From assembly GCF_026240015.1 (NCBI RefSeq), contig NZ_JAPIUX010000001.1, forward strand, positions 558,001 to 622,000: 64,000 bases of DNA. Direction: 5' to 3'. Below the pieces are notes generated by a model. The model was not told where the DNA came from. It saw only the letters and a list, made by a program, of their open reading frames with translations, and searched no databases. A program made the position numbers and the translations under genes. This stretch comes from Acetobacter farinalis. Lineage in GTDB: Bacteria; Pseudomonadota; Alphaproteobacteria; Acetobacterales; Acetobacteraceae. Below are positions 24,327-33,483 of this stretch, piece after piece (position 1 is the stretch's first letter; each line of letters opens with the position of its first letter).

Positions 24327-25334
24327 TCAGCTACCCTTTCTGGGGAGGGGGCTCGTGTTGAAGCAGCGCTGATAATATTCCGCCACCATGCCGCGTTCGG
24401 CTTCATCGCACTTGTTGAGAAAAGTCAGGCGGAAGGCGAAGGCCGTATCCTTGAAAATCTTCTCGTTTTCCGCCCAGGCAATCACGGAGCGGGGGGACAT
24501 CACGGTGGAGAGATCTCCCGCCATGAAACCGGCGCGGGTGAGTTCCGCCAGAGCCACCATGCTTTCAATGGTGCGGCGGGCTTCCTTGTCATCCGGGCTG
24601 ATTCCCATGCGGGAGAGCACAATGCCCACTTCCTGCGCATGCGGCAGGTAGTTGAGGGATGTCACGATATTCCATCGGTCCATCTGCCCCTGATTGATCT
24701 GCTGCGTGCCGTGATACAGCCCGGTGGTGTCCCCCAGCCCGATGGTGTTGGCGGTGGCGAACAGGCGGAACCACGGGTGCGGTTTGATCACGCGGTTCTG
24801 GTCCAGCAGGGTGAGCTGGCCTTCCACTTCCAGCACACGCTGGATCACGAACATCACATCCGGCCGGCCTGCGTCATACTCATCAAAAACCAGTGCGCAC
24901 GGGTGCTGGAGGCACCAGGGCAGAAGCCCTTCGCGAAACTCGGTAATCTGCTGGCCATCACGCACCACAATGGCATCCTTGCCGATCAGGTCGATACGCG
25001 AGACATGGCTGTCAAGATTGATGCGCACGCACGGCCAGTTCAGGCGCGCGCAGATCTGCTCGATATGGGAGGATTTTCCCGTGCCGTGAAACCCCTGCAC
25101 CATCACGCGGCGGTTGAAGGCGAAGCCGGCCAGAATGGCCAGTGTGGTGTCATGGTCGAACAGATAGGCGGTATCAATCTCGGGCACGTGCTCCGTGCGC
25201 AGGGAGAACGCCGGCACGATCATGTCGGATTCGATACCAAACACATCACGCACCGAAACCTGAAGATCAGGCGCAGAAAGAGCTGAAATCGGGGGAAGGT
25301 CGCCTGTGGCGGGCAGGCTGGCAGAATCAGTCAT
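24327..25334 (-). CDS. cobS: Cobaltochelatase subunit CobS
   Basis: 335 residues, AAA+ ATPase of the MoxR/chelatase type. Walker A is FHGTGKSSHIEQ and Walker B is CALVFDEYDAGRPDV; RLFATANTIGLGDTTGLYHG is the sensor/arginine-finger region. It forms the ATP-driven ring with CobT for cobalt insertion. It is the first gene of cobS-cobT, downstream of a J-domain gene on the same strand with a 97-bp gap, as in other alphaproteobacteria. Confidence 0.96.
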   Translation of the reverse strand: MTDSASLPATGDLPPISALSAPDLQVSVRDVFGIESDMIVPAFSLRTEHVPEIDTAYLFDHDTTLAILAGFAFNRRVMVQGFHGTGKSSHIEQICARLNWPCVRINLDSHVSRIDLIGKDAIVVRDGQQITEFREGLLPWCLQHPCALVFDEYDAGRPDVMFVIQRVLEVEGQLTLLDQNRVIKPHPWFRLFATANTIGLGDTTGLYHGTQQINQGQMDRWNIVTSLNYLPHAQEVGIVLSRMGISPDDKEARRTIESMVALAELTRAGFMAGDLSTVMSPRSVIAWAENEKIFKDTAFAFRLTFLNKCDEAERGMVAEYYQRCFNTSPLPRKGS

Positions 25335-25431
25335 TCTTTATCCGTCTGGTAGGTGGTGCATTCCAAAAAAAGCGGCGGCTGACGCGCGGGCCATCTCGCT
25401 ACAGCCCTGCAATACGTCCAGCATGGCATGA

Positions 25432-26040
25432 TCAGCCTGCTTTTTCGAGGCCCTCTGACATAAGATGTGTTCGCACAAGCGTGAACGCAACATTGATGCT
25501 TTTCAGGCGCTCTTCCGAGCTTCTGTCACCATTGTTGGCATCGGGGTGATGCTTGCGCGCCAGTGAGCGGTAACGCGCTTTTGCATCATCCAGCGTTACG
25601 GGCCAGGGCAGGCCAAGTGTGGCCAGAGGCTCGCGCAGGGCTTCCGGGGCCGCAGGTGTTGCGCGGCTTTTCATCCGGTCCGCGCGGGCGCGGCGATTCT
25701 GCCCGAGGATATCGAGCGGATCGAGCACATCCTCTTCATGAAATGTCTGGCGAGAGGGCCTCGCACTCTGGCCAAACGCCCACGATGGCCGATCCCATGC
25801 GATATCGGCACGCAGGTGCGCTTCAATCTGGCCGGGCGACATGCCTTTGTAGTAATCCCAGCGTGCGTTATACTCCCGCACATGTTCGAGGCAGAACCAG
25901 TAATACTGGTTAAGGGTCTCGCGTGAACGGGGGGCACGATAGCCTGCCGGTTTTTCACATTCAGGCATGTCACAGCAGCGCTGGGGCGCGTCCGGGTCCG
26001 GATCGAACGCCCGGTGACGGGTATTCCTTCGCTTCATCAT
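25432..26040 (-). CDS. J-domain (DnaJ-like) protein
   Basis: 202 residues. The J domain is at the C terminus (about 140-195) with the HPD tripeptide in ARKHHPDANN, which stimulates Hsp70 ATPase. The N-terminal half has CCDMPEC and a later WFCLEHV Cys/His pair that may form a metal site, with EYNARWDYYKGMS after it. This is the alphaproteobacterial DnaJ-domain protein found between bolA and cobS, not the canonical DnaJ. It is divergent from bolA, 47 bp between starts. Confidence 0.9.
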   Translation of the reverse strand: MMKRRNTRHRAFDPDPDAPQRCCDMPECEKPAGYRAPRSRETLNQYYWFCLEHVREYNARWDYYKGMSPGQIEAHLRADIAWDRPSWAFGQSARPSRQTFHEEDVLDPLDILGQNRRARADRMKSRATPAAPEALREPLATLGLPWPVTLDDAKARYRSLARKHHPDANNGDRSSEERLKSINVAFTLVRTHLMSEGLEKAG

Positions 26041-26087
26041 CAGGGTTATGTGCGTGCTGAAGTGTTCTGTGCAAGAGGGAACGTATA

Positions 26088-26423
26088 ATGACGCAACGCA
26101 ATGCAGCTTCCACCCCGGAGGCAGATGGCGTCCGGGCCCGCAGGGTGCGGGATGCCCTGACAGCAGCCTTTGAACCGGCCAGGCTCGAAATTCTGGATGA
26201 AAGCAGCCGTCACGCTCACCATGTGGCCATGACGCGCGGCCCGGAAGCCGGAGCCACGGAAACGCATTTTCGCGTCTACCTAGTCAGCCGCCTGTTTGAA
26301 GGCGTAAACCGAGTGAACCGCTCCCGCATGGTGCATGACGCGTTGGGGTATGAGTTTGGCAGCGGCTTGCACGCCCTTGCCCTTACCTTGCGCACACCGG
26401 AAGAAGAAAGCGCTCTGGCATGA
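26088..26423 (+). CDS. BolA family protein
   Basis: 111 residues. The BolA/IbaG fold spans about residues 12-105. It shows the conserved LEILDESSRHAHH (cluster-ligand His region), THFRVYLVSRLFEG, and NRSRMVHDALGYEF followed by HALALTLRTPEE. BolA proteins partner monothiol glutaredoxins in Fe-S handling and stress responses. It overlaps the next gene by 4 bp (ATGA). Confidence 0.93.
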   Translation: MTQRNAASTPEADGVRARRVRDALTAAFEPARLEILDESSRHAHHVAMTRGPEAGATETHFRVYLVSRLFEGVNRVNRSRMVHDALGYEFGSGLHALALTLRTPEEESALA

Positions 26424-27007
26424 CCCGCGCCCCGCACGGCAGCGCCGCACTGCGTCTGACCCGCCGGAGGGGCTTGCTGCTTGCTCCGGTTTTTCTGGCT
26501 GCCTGCGCGACAGGGCAGGGCACACGCACGGCCCCGCAGGCTGGTGATACGGCACGGGTGGAAGCCTGGCTGCGCGCCGCCCGGCTGGAGGATGCGCCGT
26601 TTACCCAGACATGGCCAAATGGGACCACCGGGGGTGGCGTGCTGACTTATCATGCCGGGTATCTACATCTGCACTACACGGCGCCGCATGTCATGGAGCT
26701 TGTGGCATCAGGCAGCCACGCCGTGTTTACGGACAGCCAGACCGGCTCCGAAACACGGATGGGGCTGGCGCATAACCCGCTGGGTGTGCTGATGGGCAAT
26801 CCCCTGACGCTTTCCGGGCCGGTGACGGTGACCGATATCCAGAAAACGCCGGGTATTTTGCAAATTTCGCTCACACGCACGGAAAATCCGTCACAGGGGC
26901 TGGTGACGCTGGTTTTTCATGATGTGGCGCATGAGCTTGATCTTCGTGAAATCCGTATTCTGGATGAAAGGCAGCGCACGCTGTTCATTCGTCTGGGAGC
27001 GGTGTGA
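26420..27007 (+). CDS. LolA-like lipoprotein-carrier family protein with a lipobox
   Basis: 195 residues. After a basic N region and hydrophobic stretch comes LAAC with Cys29, a lipobox, so the product is probably a lipoprotein rather than a free periplasmic carrier. The mature part has the LolA pattern: RVEAWLRAARLEDAPFTQTWPNG, GGGVLTYHAGYLHLHYTAP and VTLVFHDVAHELDLREIRILD. LolA carries lipoproteins across the periplasm; whether this one does is open. It overlaps bolA by ATGA and converges on lipB, overlapping it by 23 bp. Confidence 0.75.
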   Translation: MTRAPHGSAALRLTRRRGLLLAPVFLAACATGQGTRTAPQAGDTARVEAWLRAARLEDAPFTQTWPNGTTGGGVLTYHAGYLHLHYTAPHVMELVASGSHAVFTDSQTGSETRMGLAHNPLGVLMGNPLTLSGPVTVTDIQKTPGILQISLTRTENPSQGLVTLVFHDVAHELDLREIRILDERQRTLFIRLGAV

Positions 27008-27674
27008 GGGCGGAGGGCACGCTGCCAAAAACGGCGTGCCAGTTTTCAGCCAGTGCGGCGTCAAGCTCGGCCATGGTGGTTTCAAGCCCCAGTTTTTCAA
27101 AACTGGTGACGCCGAATTCGCGAATGCCGCAGGGAACAATGCCCTCAAAGTCAGACAGGCGCGGGTTCAGGTTGATGGAAACCCCGTGCCAGCTCACCCA
27201 GCGTGAGACGCGCACGCCAATGGCGGCAATTTTTTCTTCCAGACCGGTTTTCGGGTCGAGAATCCAGACCCCGACACGCCCTTCGCGGCACTCGCCTTTC
27301 AGGCCGAAGGCGGCCAGTGTGCGAATCACCCACTCTTCCAGCCCGTGTACGTAAGAGCGCAGGTCCCGCGCCCGCACGGTTCCGTGTGGCGTTTGCAGGT
27401 CCAGCATCGCATACGCGATTCGCTGGCCGGGGCCGTGATAGGTCCATTGCCCGCCCCGGCCTGCCTCATAGGTTGGGTAGGCGTGCGGGTTGAACAGATC
27501 TTCCGGCCGGGCGGATGTTCCGGCGGTAAAAAGCGGAGGGTGTTCCAGCAGCCAGACGCGTTCTTCCGCCGCTTCCGCGCGGATTTCTCCGGCCAGTGTC
27601 TGCATGCGTGTCAGGGCGGCAGGGTAGGGAACAGGCTTTTTGCTGATTTCCCATAAAAATCGTGAGTTGGTCAT
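26985..27674 (-). CDS. lipB: Octanoyltransferase LipB
   Basis: 229 residues. LipB moves octanoate from acyl-ACP to lipoyl domains, the first step of endogenous lipoylation. Motifs: GRGGQWTYHGPGQRIAY, EEKIAAIGVRVSRWVSWHG (catalytic Lys) and IVPCGIREFGVTS (acyl Cys). The C terminus overlaps the convergent LolA-like gene. It is divergent from tRNA-Leu. Confidence 0.95.
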   Translation of the reverse strand: MTNSRFLWEISKKPVPYPAALTRMQTLAGEIRAEAAEERVWLLEHPPLFTAGTSARPEDLFNPHAYPTYEAGRGGQWTYHGPGQRIAYAMLDLQTPHGTVRARDLRSYVHGLEEWVIRTLAAFGLKGECREGRVGVWILDPKTGLEEKIAAIGVRVSRWVSWHGVSINLNPRLSDFEGIVPCGIREFGVTSFEKLGLETTMAELDAALAENWHAVFGSVPSALTPLPDE

Positions 27675-27747
27675 TGCCGCGTGATCCGGGTTCGGTTATA
27701 GGGCTTCTCACCAAACGGTATCGCCTTTCAGATGCCGGTTGTCACGG

Positions 27748-27834
27748 GCGGTCGTGGCGGAATGGTAGACGCGCAAGCTTGAGGTGCTTGTGGGGGAATA
27801 CCCCGTGGAAGTTCGAGTCTTCTCGACCGCACCA
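27748..27834 (+). tRNA. tRNA-Leu(GAG)
   Basis: 87 nt including encoded CCA. Acceptor GCGGTCG (27748-27754) pairs with CGACCGC (27824-27830), discriminator A. The anticodon arm CAAGC-TTGAGGT-GCTTG has GAG at 27781-27783. The long variable arm is that of a class II leucine tRNA, and the T loop GTTCGAGTC is present. Confidence 0.97.
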
Positions 27835-27839
27835 TTTTT

Positions 27840-27897
27840 CAGACCTCACAAAAATCAGATTAGAAATTTTTCTGGTTCTTGTGAGGTCTGTTTTTTT
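27840..27897 (+). terminator. Terminator after tRNA-Leu
   Basis: Perfect 12-bp stem CAGACCTCACAA (27840-27851) with TTGTGAGGTCTG (27879-27890), then seven T. The AT-rich loop can fold further (AGAAA with TTTCT). Confidence 0.9.
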
Positions 27898-28141
27898 CCA
27901 AAAGATTAAAATTTTAACGGCTATGGCAAAGAATTGGTCTGTTTGGCCATATTCAGGCCGCTCTTTCCCGGTTTAAAAGAAAAGAGAGCCTTTGTGGCGT
28001 GTAGGTCACTCTCACCAATATGCTTCTGTTAAAGGAAAGTTTTTCTGGCGGGGCAGGGGTGATTTGACGGGCGGGGTCTCCCGCTAGTACGAGCCGCAGA
28101 GTTCATTCGTGTTGCAACTCAATTTTTAAGGTGTCGTATTC

Positions 28142-29026
28142 GTGTCCAGGCCCAAGCCTTTACGTAAAGCAGTCCTGCCGGTTGCAGGGCTGGGTACACG
28201 CTTTCTTCCGGCAACCAAGGCGATGCCGAAGGAAATGCTCACGGTTGTTGACAGACCGCTGATCCAGTACGCCATTGATGAGGCGCGTGAAGCCGGGATT
28301 GAAGAATTCTGCCTGATCACGGGGCGCGGTAAAGATTCCCTGATCGACTATTTCGATATCGCGTATGAACTCGAAGCAACGCTGCGTGAGCGCAACAAGC
28401 TGGATACGCTGAAGGCGCTCGAACCCAGCTCCATTGAGGCTGGTTCTCTTGTGGCCGTGCGCCAACAGGAGCCGCTGGGCCTTGGTCACGCAATCTGGTG
28501 CGCCCGCAGCTTCATCGGGGATGACCCGTTTGCCATCCTGCTGCCTGATGACATCGTGAAATCCGGCACCTCCTGCGTGAAGCAGCTGGTGGATGCCTAC
28601 AACCAGACCGGCGGGAACGTCGTGGCCGTTACGGAAGTGCCGCGTGAGCACACCAACCGTTACGGGATTCTGGAAGTTGGCGCGGATGATGGCCGTCTGG
28701 TTGAAGTGAAGGGCCTGGTTGAAAAGCCCAAGCCGGAAGATGCACCGTCCAACCTGTCCATCATCGGTCGTTATGTGCTGACAGCAGATGTCATGAAGCA
28801 CCTGTCCAAGCTCGAAAAGGGCGCAGGTGGTGAAGTGCAGCTGACGGATGCCATGGCCAAAACCATCGGGCATGTGCCGTTCCATGGCCTGCGCTATGAG
28901 GGCGAACGCTTTGACTGCGGGAACAAGATCGGCTTCCTGGAAGCCCAGATCGCGTTTTCTCTCGAACGCCCCGATCTTGCGGATGAAGTCAGGGCTTTCC
29001 TGAAAAAATATACCTCTCAGGTCTGA
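28142..29026 (+). CDS. galU: UTP-glucose-1-phosphate uridylyltransferase GalU
   Basis: 294 residues. It makes UDP-glucose, the donor for exopolysaccharide, cellulose and lipid glycosylation. Nucleotide-binding AGLGTRFLPATKAMPKEML lies near residue 15; other motifs are IQYAIDEAREAGIE, LGLGHAIWCARSF, LLPDDIV and RFDCGNKIGFLEA. The start is GTG, with AAGGTG 8 nt upstream. The stop overlaps the next gene by one base (TGATG), so galU and the phosphohexomutase form an operon that links hexose phosphates to UDP-glucose. Confidence 0.96.
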   Translation: MSRPKPLRKAVLPVAGLGTRFLPATKAMPKEMLTVVDRPLIQYAIDEAREAGIEEFCLITGRGKDSLIDYFDIAYELEATLRERNKLDTLKALEPSSIEAGSLVAVRQQEPLGLGHAIWCARSFIGDDPFAILLPDDIVKSGTSCVKQLVDAYNQTGGNVVAVTEVPREHTNRYGILEVGADDGRLVEVKGLVEKPKPEDAPSNLSIIGRYVLTADVMKHLSKLEKGAGGEVQLTDAMAKTIGHVPFHGLRYEGERFDCGNKIGFLEAQIAFSLERPDLADEVRAFLKKYTSQV

Positions 29027-30435
29027 TGGCATTTCTGCACACGTTCAACCCGACCAGTCTGCGCGAATATGATATTCGCGGGATTGTCGGGGAGACCCTG
29101 ACGGCTGAGGATGCTTATGCCATCGGGCGGACATTTGGCAGTGTTGTCAGCCGCCGTGGCGGCAGGACCGTTGTCACGGGGTATGATGGCCGCCTCTCTT
29201 CGCCAGAGCTTGAAAAAGCTCTGGTTGAAGGGCTTCTTGCCTGCGGGGTGCGTGTTGTGCGGGTAGGCTGCGGGCCTACGCCCATGCTGTATTTTGCCTC
29301 GGCCACCCTGGAAGCCGATGGGGCTGTCATGGTGACAGGCAGCCACAATCCCGCAGCCTATAACGGCTTCAAGATGGTCCTTGGCGGCAAGCCGTTTTTC
29401 GGGCCGCAAATTCAGGAATTGGGCACGCTCGCCAGAACTGGCGATGTGGTGCCGGATACACAAGGTGCGGTGCGCGGGCTTGATCTGCGGGCGGAGTATG
29501 TCCGCCGTCTGCTGCACGACTGGGATGGCGGCGAAAAACCCCTGAAAATTGTGTGGGACAACGGCAATAGTGCTGCCGGTGAGGTTCTGCAAAAGCTGGT
29601 GGCCGGGCTGCCGGGTGAGCATCATATTCTGAATGGCGCGATTGATGGCCATTTTCCCGCTCACCATCCGGACCCGACGGTAGCGAAAAACCTTGAGCAA
29701 CTGATTGCTGAAGTCCGCGCGCGGAAGGCGGATCTCGGCCTTGCGTTCGACGGGGATGCAGACCGGATTGGCGTGGTGGATGATCAGGGAGAGATCCTCT
29801 GGGGGGATCAGATTCTTGTGTTGCTTGCGCGGGATGTTCTGAAAACGCACCCGGGCGCCACAATCATTGCCGATGCCAAAGCCAGTCAGGTTTTGTTTTC
29901 AGAAGTTCAGAAGGCGGGTGGCGTGCCGCTCATGTGGCGCACGGGGCATTCGCTCATCAAAACAAAAATGGCCGAAACCGGTTCTCCGCTGGCCGGAGAG
30001 ATGTCGGGCCACATTTTCTTTGCCGATAAATGGTATGGCTTTGATGATGCCCTGTATGCCGCTGTCAGGCTTCTGGGCCTTCTGGCCCGTCAGGACACGC
30101 CTCTTTCCGCATTGCGAGAGGCTTTGCCCCGCACGGTCTCAACCCCGGAAGTGCGCTTTGATTGTGATGATACACACAAGTTCAAGGTGATTGAGAGCAT
30201 TGCGGCCCGGCTGCGGCATGAGGGGGCGGATGTTTCTGAAATTGACGGGGTGCGTGTCACCACGCCCGATGGCTGGTGGCTGCTGCGTGCGTCCAACACG
30301 CAGGCGGTTCTGGTTGCGCGGGCGGAAGGCGCGGATGCTGCGGCCCTTGAGCGCCTGAAGCAGGCTGTTGTCGCGCGACTGGCGCAGGCGGGTGTGGCGG
30401 CACCGGATTTTTCAGGCAACAACGCAGGCCACTGA
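29026..30435 (+). CDS. Phosphomannomutase/phosphoglucomutase (AlgC/ManB type)
   Basis: 469 residues, alpha-D-phosphohexomutase family. The phosphoserine is S106 in VTGSHNPAAYNGFKM, the metal loop is DGDADRIGV from D242, the sugar loop is GEMSGHIFF, and the C-terminal phosphate loop is RASNTQAVLVARAEG. It isomerises hexose 1- and 6-phosphates; coupling with galU suggests glucose 1-phosphate supply, though mannose activity is possible as in AlgC. Confidence 0.93.
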   Translation: MAFLHTFNPTSLREYDIRGIVGETLTAEDAYAIGRTFGSVVSRRGGRTVVTGYDGRLSSPELEKALVEGLLACGVRVVRVGCGPTPMLYFASATLEADGAVMVTGSHNPAAYNGFKMVLGGKPFFGPQIQELGTLARTGDVVPDTQGAVRGLDLRAEYVRRLLHDWDGGEKPLKIVWDNGNSAAGEVLQKLVAGLPGEHHILNGAIDGHFPAHHPDPTVAKNLEQLIAEVRARKADLGLAFDGDADRIGVVDDQGEILWGDQILVLLARDVLKTHPGATIIADAKASQVLFSEVQKAGGVPLMWRTGHSLIKTKMAETGSPLAGEMSGHIFFADKWYGFDDALYAAVRLLGLLARQDTPLSALREALPRTVSTPEVRFDCDDTHKFKVIESIAARLRHEGADVSEIDGVRVTTPDGWWLLRASNTQAVLVARAEGADAAALERLKQAVVARLAQAGVAAPDFSGNNAGH

Positions 30436-30614
30436 GGCCTGCCCTGATCAAGGCGGTTGGGCGCCAAGGCTGATGATGCAGGGTGAAGCAGGGCTGAACC
30501 TGCATCGTCATGCACAAATGCGGATATTTTCCTTGCGGCGTTCTTGAAGTTTACCAGATGGATGGCCACTTTGGGCTTCGACAAAATGTTTCCCTCCGAC
30601 TATATAGAGGACCT

Positions 30615-31631
30615 ATGTCGTCCTGTTTAGTGGACCCTGCGGGGCGCCGCGTCTCTTATCTTCGCGTTTCGGTCACGGACCGATGTGACATGCGGTGCAC
30701 GTACTGCATGTCCGAACGCATGACCTTTCTGCCACGTGCCGATGTTCTGGATTTTGAAGAACTGCTCCGGCTGTGCAGGGTTTTTGTCAAACACGGTGTC
30801 AAACGCTTGCGGATAACCGGGGGAGAGCCTCTGGTGCGCCGGGATATCGGCCCGTTTTTTGAAGCGCTGGGGGAATGGCTGCATCACCCGGAGCAGGCTG
30901 GTTCGCTGGAAGAACTCACGCTGACAACCAATGGCAGCAGGCTGGCTTTGTATGCGCAGACCTTGTTTCAGGCCGGGGTGAGGCGGGTCAATGTCAGTCT
31001 GGATACGCTGGATGAAGAGCGTTTTGCCACCATTACCCGCCGGGGCAAGCTTGCCGCCACGCTGGAAGGCATACAGGCGGCGCGGGATGTGGGCATGGCT
31101 GTGCGGGTTAATGCCGTGGCCATGGCGGGCGTGAATGATGATGAATTTGATGCCATGCTTGCATGGTGCGGCAAGGTTGGCGCGGATCTGTGCCTGATTG
31201 AAACCATGCCAATGGGCGATACGGGGGAGGACCGGACAGCCCGTTATCTCCCGTTGTCAGAGGTCAAGGCTGATCTCGCCAGACGCTGGACGCTGGAACC
31301 GCTGGCCGAGCGTTCAGCCGGTCCGGCGCGCTACATGCGCGTAGGGGAGACGGGCCAGCGGATCGGGTTTATCACACCGATGAGCCACAATTTCTGCGCC
31401 ACCTGCAACCGTGTGCGTCTCTCCTGCACTGGCCAGCTTTATACCTGCCTCGGGCATGAAGACGGAATGGACCTGCGGGCCATCCTGCGTTCCGGCGGGG
31501 ATGATGCCGCCCTGCTTGCAGGCATACAGGCGGCTCTGGACCGCAAGCCAACCGGCCATGATTTCCAGCTTGGAGCGAAGCCGGGTGAGGTGTCCGGCCC
31601 TGTCCGCCATATGAGTGTCACGGGCGGTTAA
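30615..31631 (+). CDS. moaA: GTP 3',8-cyclase MoaA
   Basis: 338 residues, radical SAM enzyme starting molybdopterin synthesis from GTP. The N-terminal cluster is Cys24, Cys28 and Cys31 in CDMRCTYC. GGEPLVRRDI binds SAM. The second cluster uses CATCNRVRLSCTG near the C terminus, although MoaA usually ends in GG and this ends SVTGG, which fits. The ATG at 30615 is chosen for GAGG 4 nt upstream; an ATG at 30510 is in frame but adds a non-family extension. Its stop shares TTAA with the convergent methyltransferase stop. Confidence 0.95.
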   Translation: MSSCLVDPAGRRVSYLRVSVTDRCDMRCTYCMSERMTFLPRADVLDFEELLRLCRVFVKHGVKRLRITGGEPLVRRDIGPFFEALGEWLHHPEQAGSLEELTLTTNGSRLALYAQTLFQAGVRRVNVSLDTLDEERFATITRRGKLAATLEGIQAARDVGMAVRVNAVAMAGVNDDEFDAMLAWCGKVGADLCLIETMPMGDTGEDRTARYLPLSEVKADLARRWTLEPLAERSAGPARYMRVGETGQRIGFITPMSHNFCATCNRVRLSCTGQLYTCLGHEDGMDLRAILRSGGDDAALLAGIQAALDRKPTGHDFQLGAKPGEVSGPVRHMSVTGG

Positions 31632-32524
31632 GGGGCTGATTTTTCGGAAGATGTGTCGGCCACAGTGCCCGTCTCTGCCAGAGCCGTTTCCAGCGCGTGT
31701 GTGAACGCTCCGGGTTTGAGGGGCTGCTGCTGGTTTGGAGAGGGCGCCCATCCTGTCAGGATCGCCATATGGAGCGGCATGGGCAATGCGCCCTCAGCAT
31801 CCGGGGCGAGGTCCGCCGCCGCGGCGGCGAACAGCATGCGGGGTGAAAAGGTGCGGGCCCGCAGTGCCAGCGCATTGTTTTCCCCGGCGGCGCGCAGATC
31901 TTTCAGAAGAGCGGTGACAGTGCGGTAACGCAGATCAAGAACTTCCGTATCCACAACAGGCAGCGCGAACCCCGCACGCTGGAGCAGATGGGCGCAGCTC
32001 TGTTGGGTTGGCAGGGGCGAGACATGGGGTGAGACGCCATCACACAAGGCCAGCTCAGCATAATCCAGCGCCTGCTTAAGCGGGCGGAGCGTTGGCAGGA
32101 CGGGCATGCTGGCAAGGAAAAGCCCGTCTGGCTTCAGAATTCGGCAAATCTGGCTGAGGGCACCGGGGAGGTCATTAATCCAGTGCAGGGAGAGGCTGGC
32201 TGTGACCAGATCAAAACTGTGGGGCGCGAAGGGCAGGGCCTCTTCCGTCGCACAGAGCGCCGGGGGAGGGGCGGATGCGGCCAGGGCAGGAGAAAAATCG
32301 CTCGATATGACAGGAATGCCCCGTGCGGTAAGACGCGCCGCCACGACACCACGCCCGCCCAGATCCAGAGCAGAGGTAAAACGCCGGGTGACATCGTCCA
32401 GCCGGTCCATCAGAATATCCGCGGCGGTCTCCAGAATGGGCATGACTGTGGTGTGCAGTCCGGCCGAGCGGGTTCTGTGTGCTTTGACAGCCTTGCGGTC
32501 AAAAATGATGGGGGCATCATTCAT
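31628..32524 (-). CDS. SAM-dependent methyltransferase, BioC/NDUFAF5-like
   Basis: 298 residues. Class I methyltransferase: the SAM site is SALDLGGRGVVAARL (atypical, GGRG for GCGTG), followed by EEALPFAPHSFDLVTASLSLHWINDLPGAL and RILKPDGLFLASM. This pattern is shared by BioC and the NDUFAF5 arginine hydroxylase/methyltransferase-like family. In alphaproteobacteria this family sits opposite comF and grxC, as here. A role in complex I assembly is possible by homology, but biotin synthesis is less likely since bioC is elsewhere. The start at 32524 matches the family N terminus; the ribosome site is weak. Confidence 0.8.
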   Translation of the reverse strand: MNDAPIIFDRKAVKAHRTRSAGLHTTVMPILETAADILMDRLDDVTRRFTSALDLGGRGVVAARLTARGIPVISSDFSPALAASAPPPALCATEEALPFAPHSFDLVTASLSLHWINDLPGALSQICRILKPDGLFLASMPVLPTLRPLKQALDYAELALCDGVSPHVSPLPTQQSCAHLLQRAGFALPVVDTEVLDLRYRTVTALLKDLRAAGENNALALRARTFSPRMLFAAAAADLAPDAEGALPMPLHMAILTGWAPSPNQQQPLKPGAFTHALETALAETGTVADTSSEKSAP

Positions 32525-32601
32525 GGGGCGAAATCTGCGCGTTTCAGGCTGACTTGCCAAGGGGAAGGGGTTTGAAAACGTCTGATGCACGAGGCTTTGT
32601 G

Positions 32602-33387
32602 ATGATGTGGAAACAGGCGCGCAAGGCAGGGGGAGTGATGCTGGATGCGCTGTTTCCACCCTCCTGCCTGCTCTGCGGGGCGGATGTGGCGCAGGCGGGG
32701 CTTGTCTGTGCGGGGTGTTTTGGTCGGCTGCACCCGGTTGTGCCCCCCAGTTGTGATGGCTGTGCGATGCCACAGGTCGCGCAGGCGTACACGGGGGCGG
32801 AAGGGTTATGCCCGGCGTGTGAGCGGCATCACCCCCTCTGGGCGCGCGCCCGTGCGGCATTCGTTTATGATCAGGCCAGCCGCGATCTCATCCTGCAGTT
32901 GAAATATGCGGACAGGCTCGAAAATGCCCGGTTTCTGGCAAACAGGATGGTGCAGGCCGGGCAGGATATGCTGACACCCGGCAGTGTGCTGGTGCCTGTG
33001 CCCGTGCATCGGTGGCGGCTGATGCAGCGGCGCTATAATCAGGCCGCGGTTCTGGCGTGGGCAGTTGCGCGCAGGGCCGGGCTGCCCTGCGTGCCGGATG
33101 CGCTGGTGCGCCGCAAGGCGACATCCCGGCTGGCGGGATTTTCAGCGCGGGAACGGGAAGCCGAAATGGCGAACGCCATTGTCCTGCGTGCCAGCCGTGC
33201 GGCAGAAATTGCAGGGCGTTCTGTCGTGCTGGTGGATGATCTGCTGACAACGGGGGCCACAGCCACGGTCTGCACGCAGGTGCTGCTGGCTGCGGGGGCT
33301 GCGTCCGTCAGCCTTCTGGTTGCGGGAAGGGTGCCCGCGCAAAAAGAAGTTGATCTTGATTTTCCGCTCATGGAAACGAACTTCTAG
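32602..33387 (+). CDS. ComF family phosphoribosyltransferase-like protein
   Basis: 261 residues. The N terminus has zinc-finger Cys pairs (CLLC, CAGC, CDGC, CPAC) typical of double-zinc-ribbon ComF proteins. The C terminus has the PRTase loop SVVLVDDLLTTGATA and VPVPVHRWRLMQRRYNQA. ComF is tied to DNA uptake in some bacteria, with unclear chemistry. The start ATG at 32602 has GAGG 7 nt upstream; a TTG at 32554 is in frame but less likely. Confidence 0.9.
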   Translation: MMWKQARKAGGVMLDALFPPSCLLCGADVAQAGLVCAGCFGRLHPVVPPSCDGCAMPQVAQAYTGAEGLCPACERHHPLWARARAAFVYDQASRDLILQLKYADRLENARFLANRMVQAGQDMLTPGSVLVPVPVHRWRLMQRRYNQAAVLAWAVARRAGLPCVPDALVRRKATSRLAGFSAREREAEMANAIVLRASRAAEIAGRSVVLVDDLLTTGATATVCTQVLLAAGAASVSLLVAGRVPAQKEVDLDFPLMETNF

Positions 33388-33483
33388 AAGCTGATGCGTG
33401 CCAGTCGTGCATGCATCATGAACAGTCGGGCCATGTGGAGCAGTCGGCCCCATGGTCCAGCAAGAGTGAAGGAGCGCAGCGCA

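Noticed and set aside
30575..30605. TTCGAC and TATATA before moaA as a promoter
   Set aside because: The start point would fall at or within the ribosome site, so the pair is probably chance.
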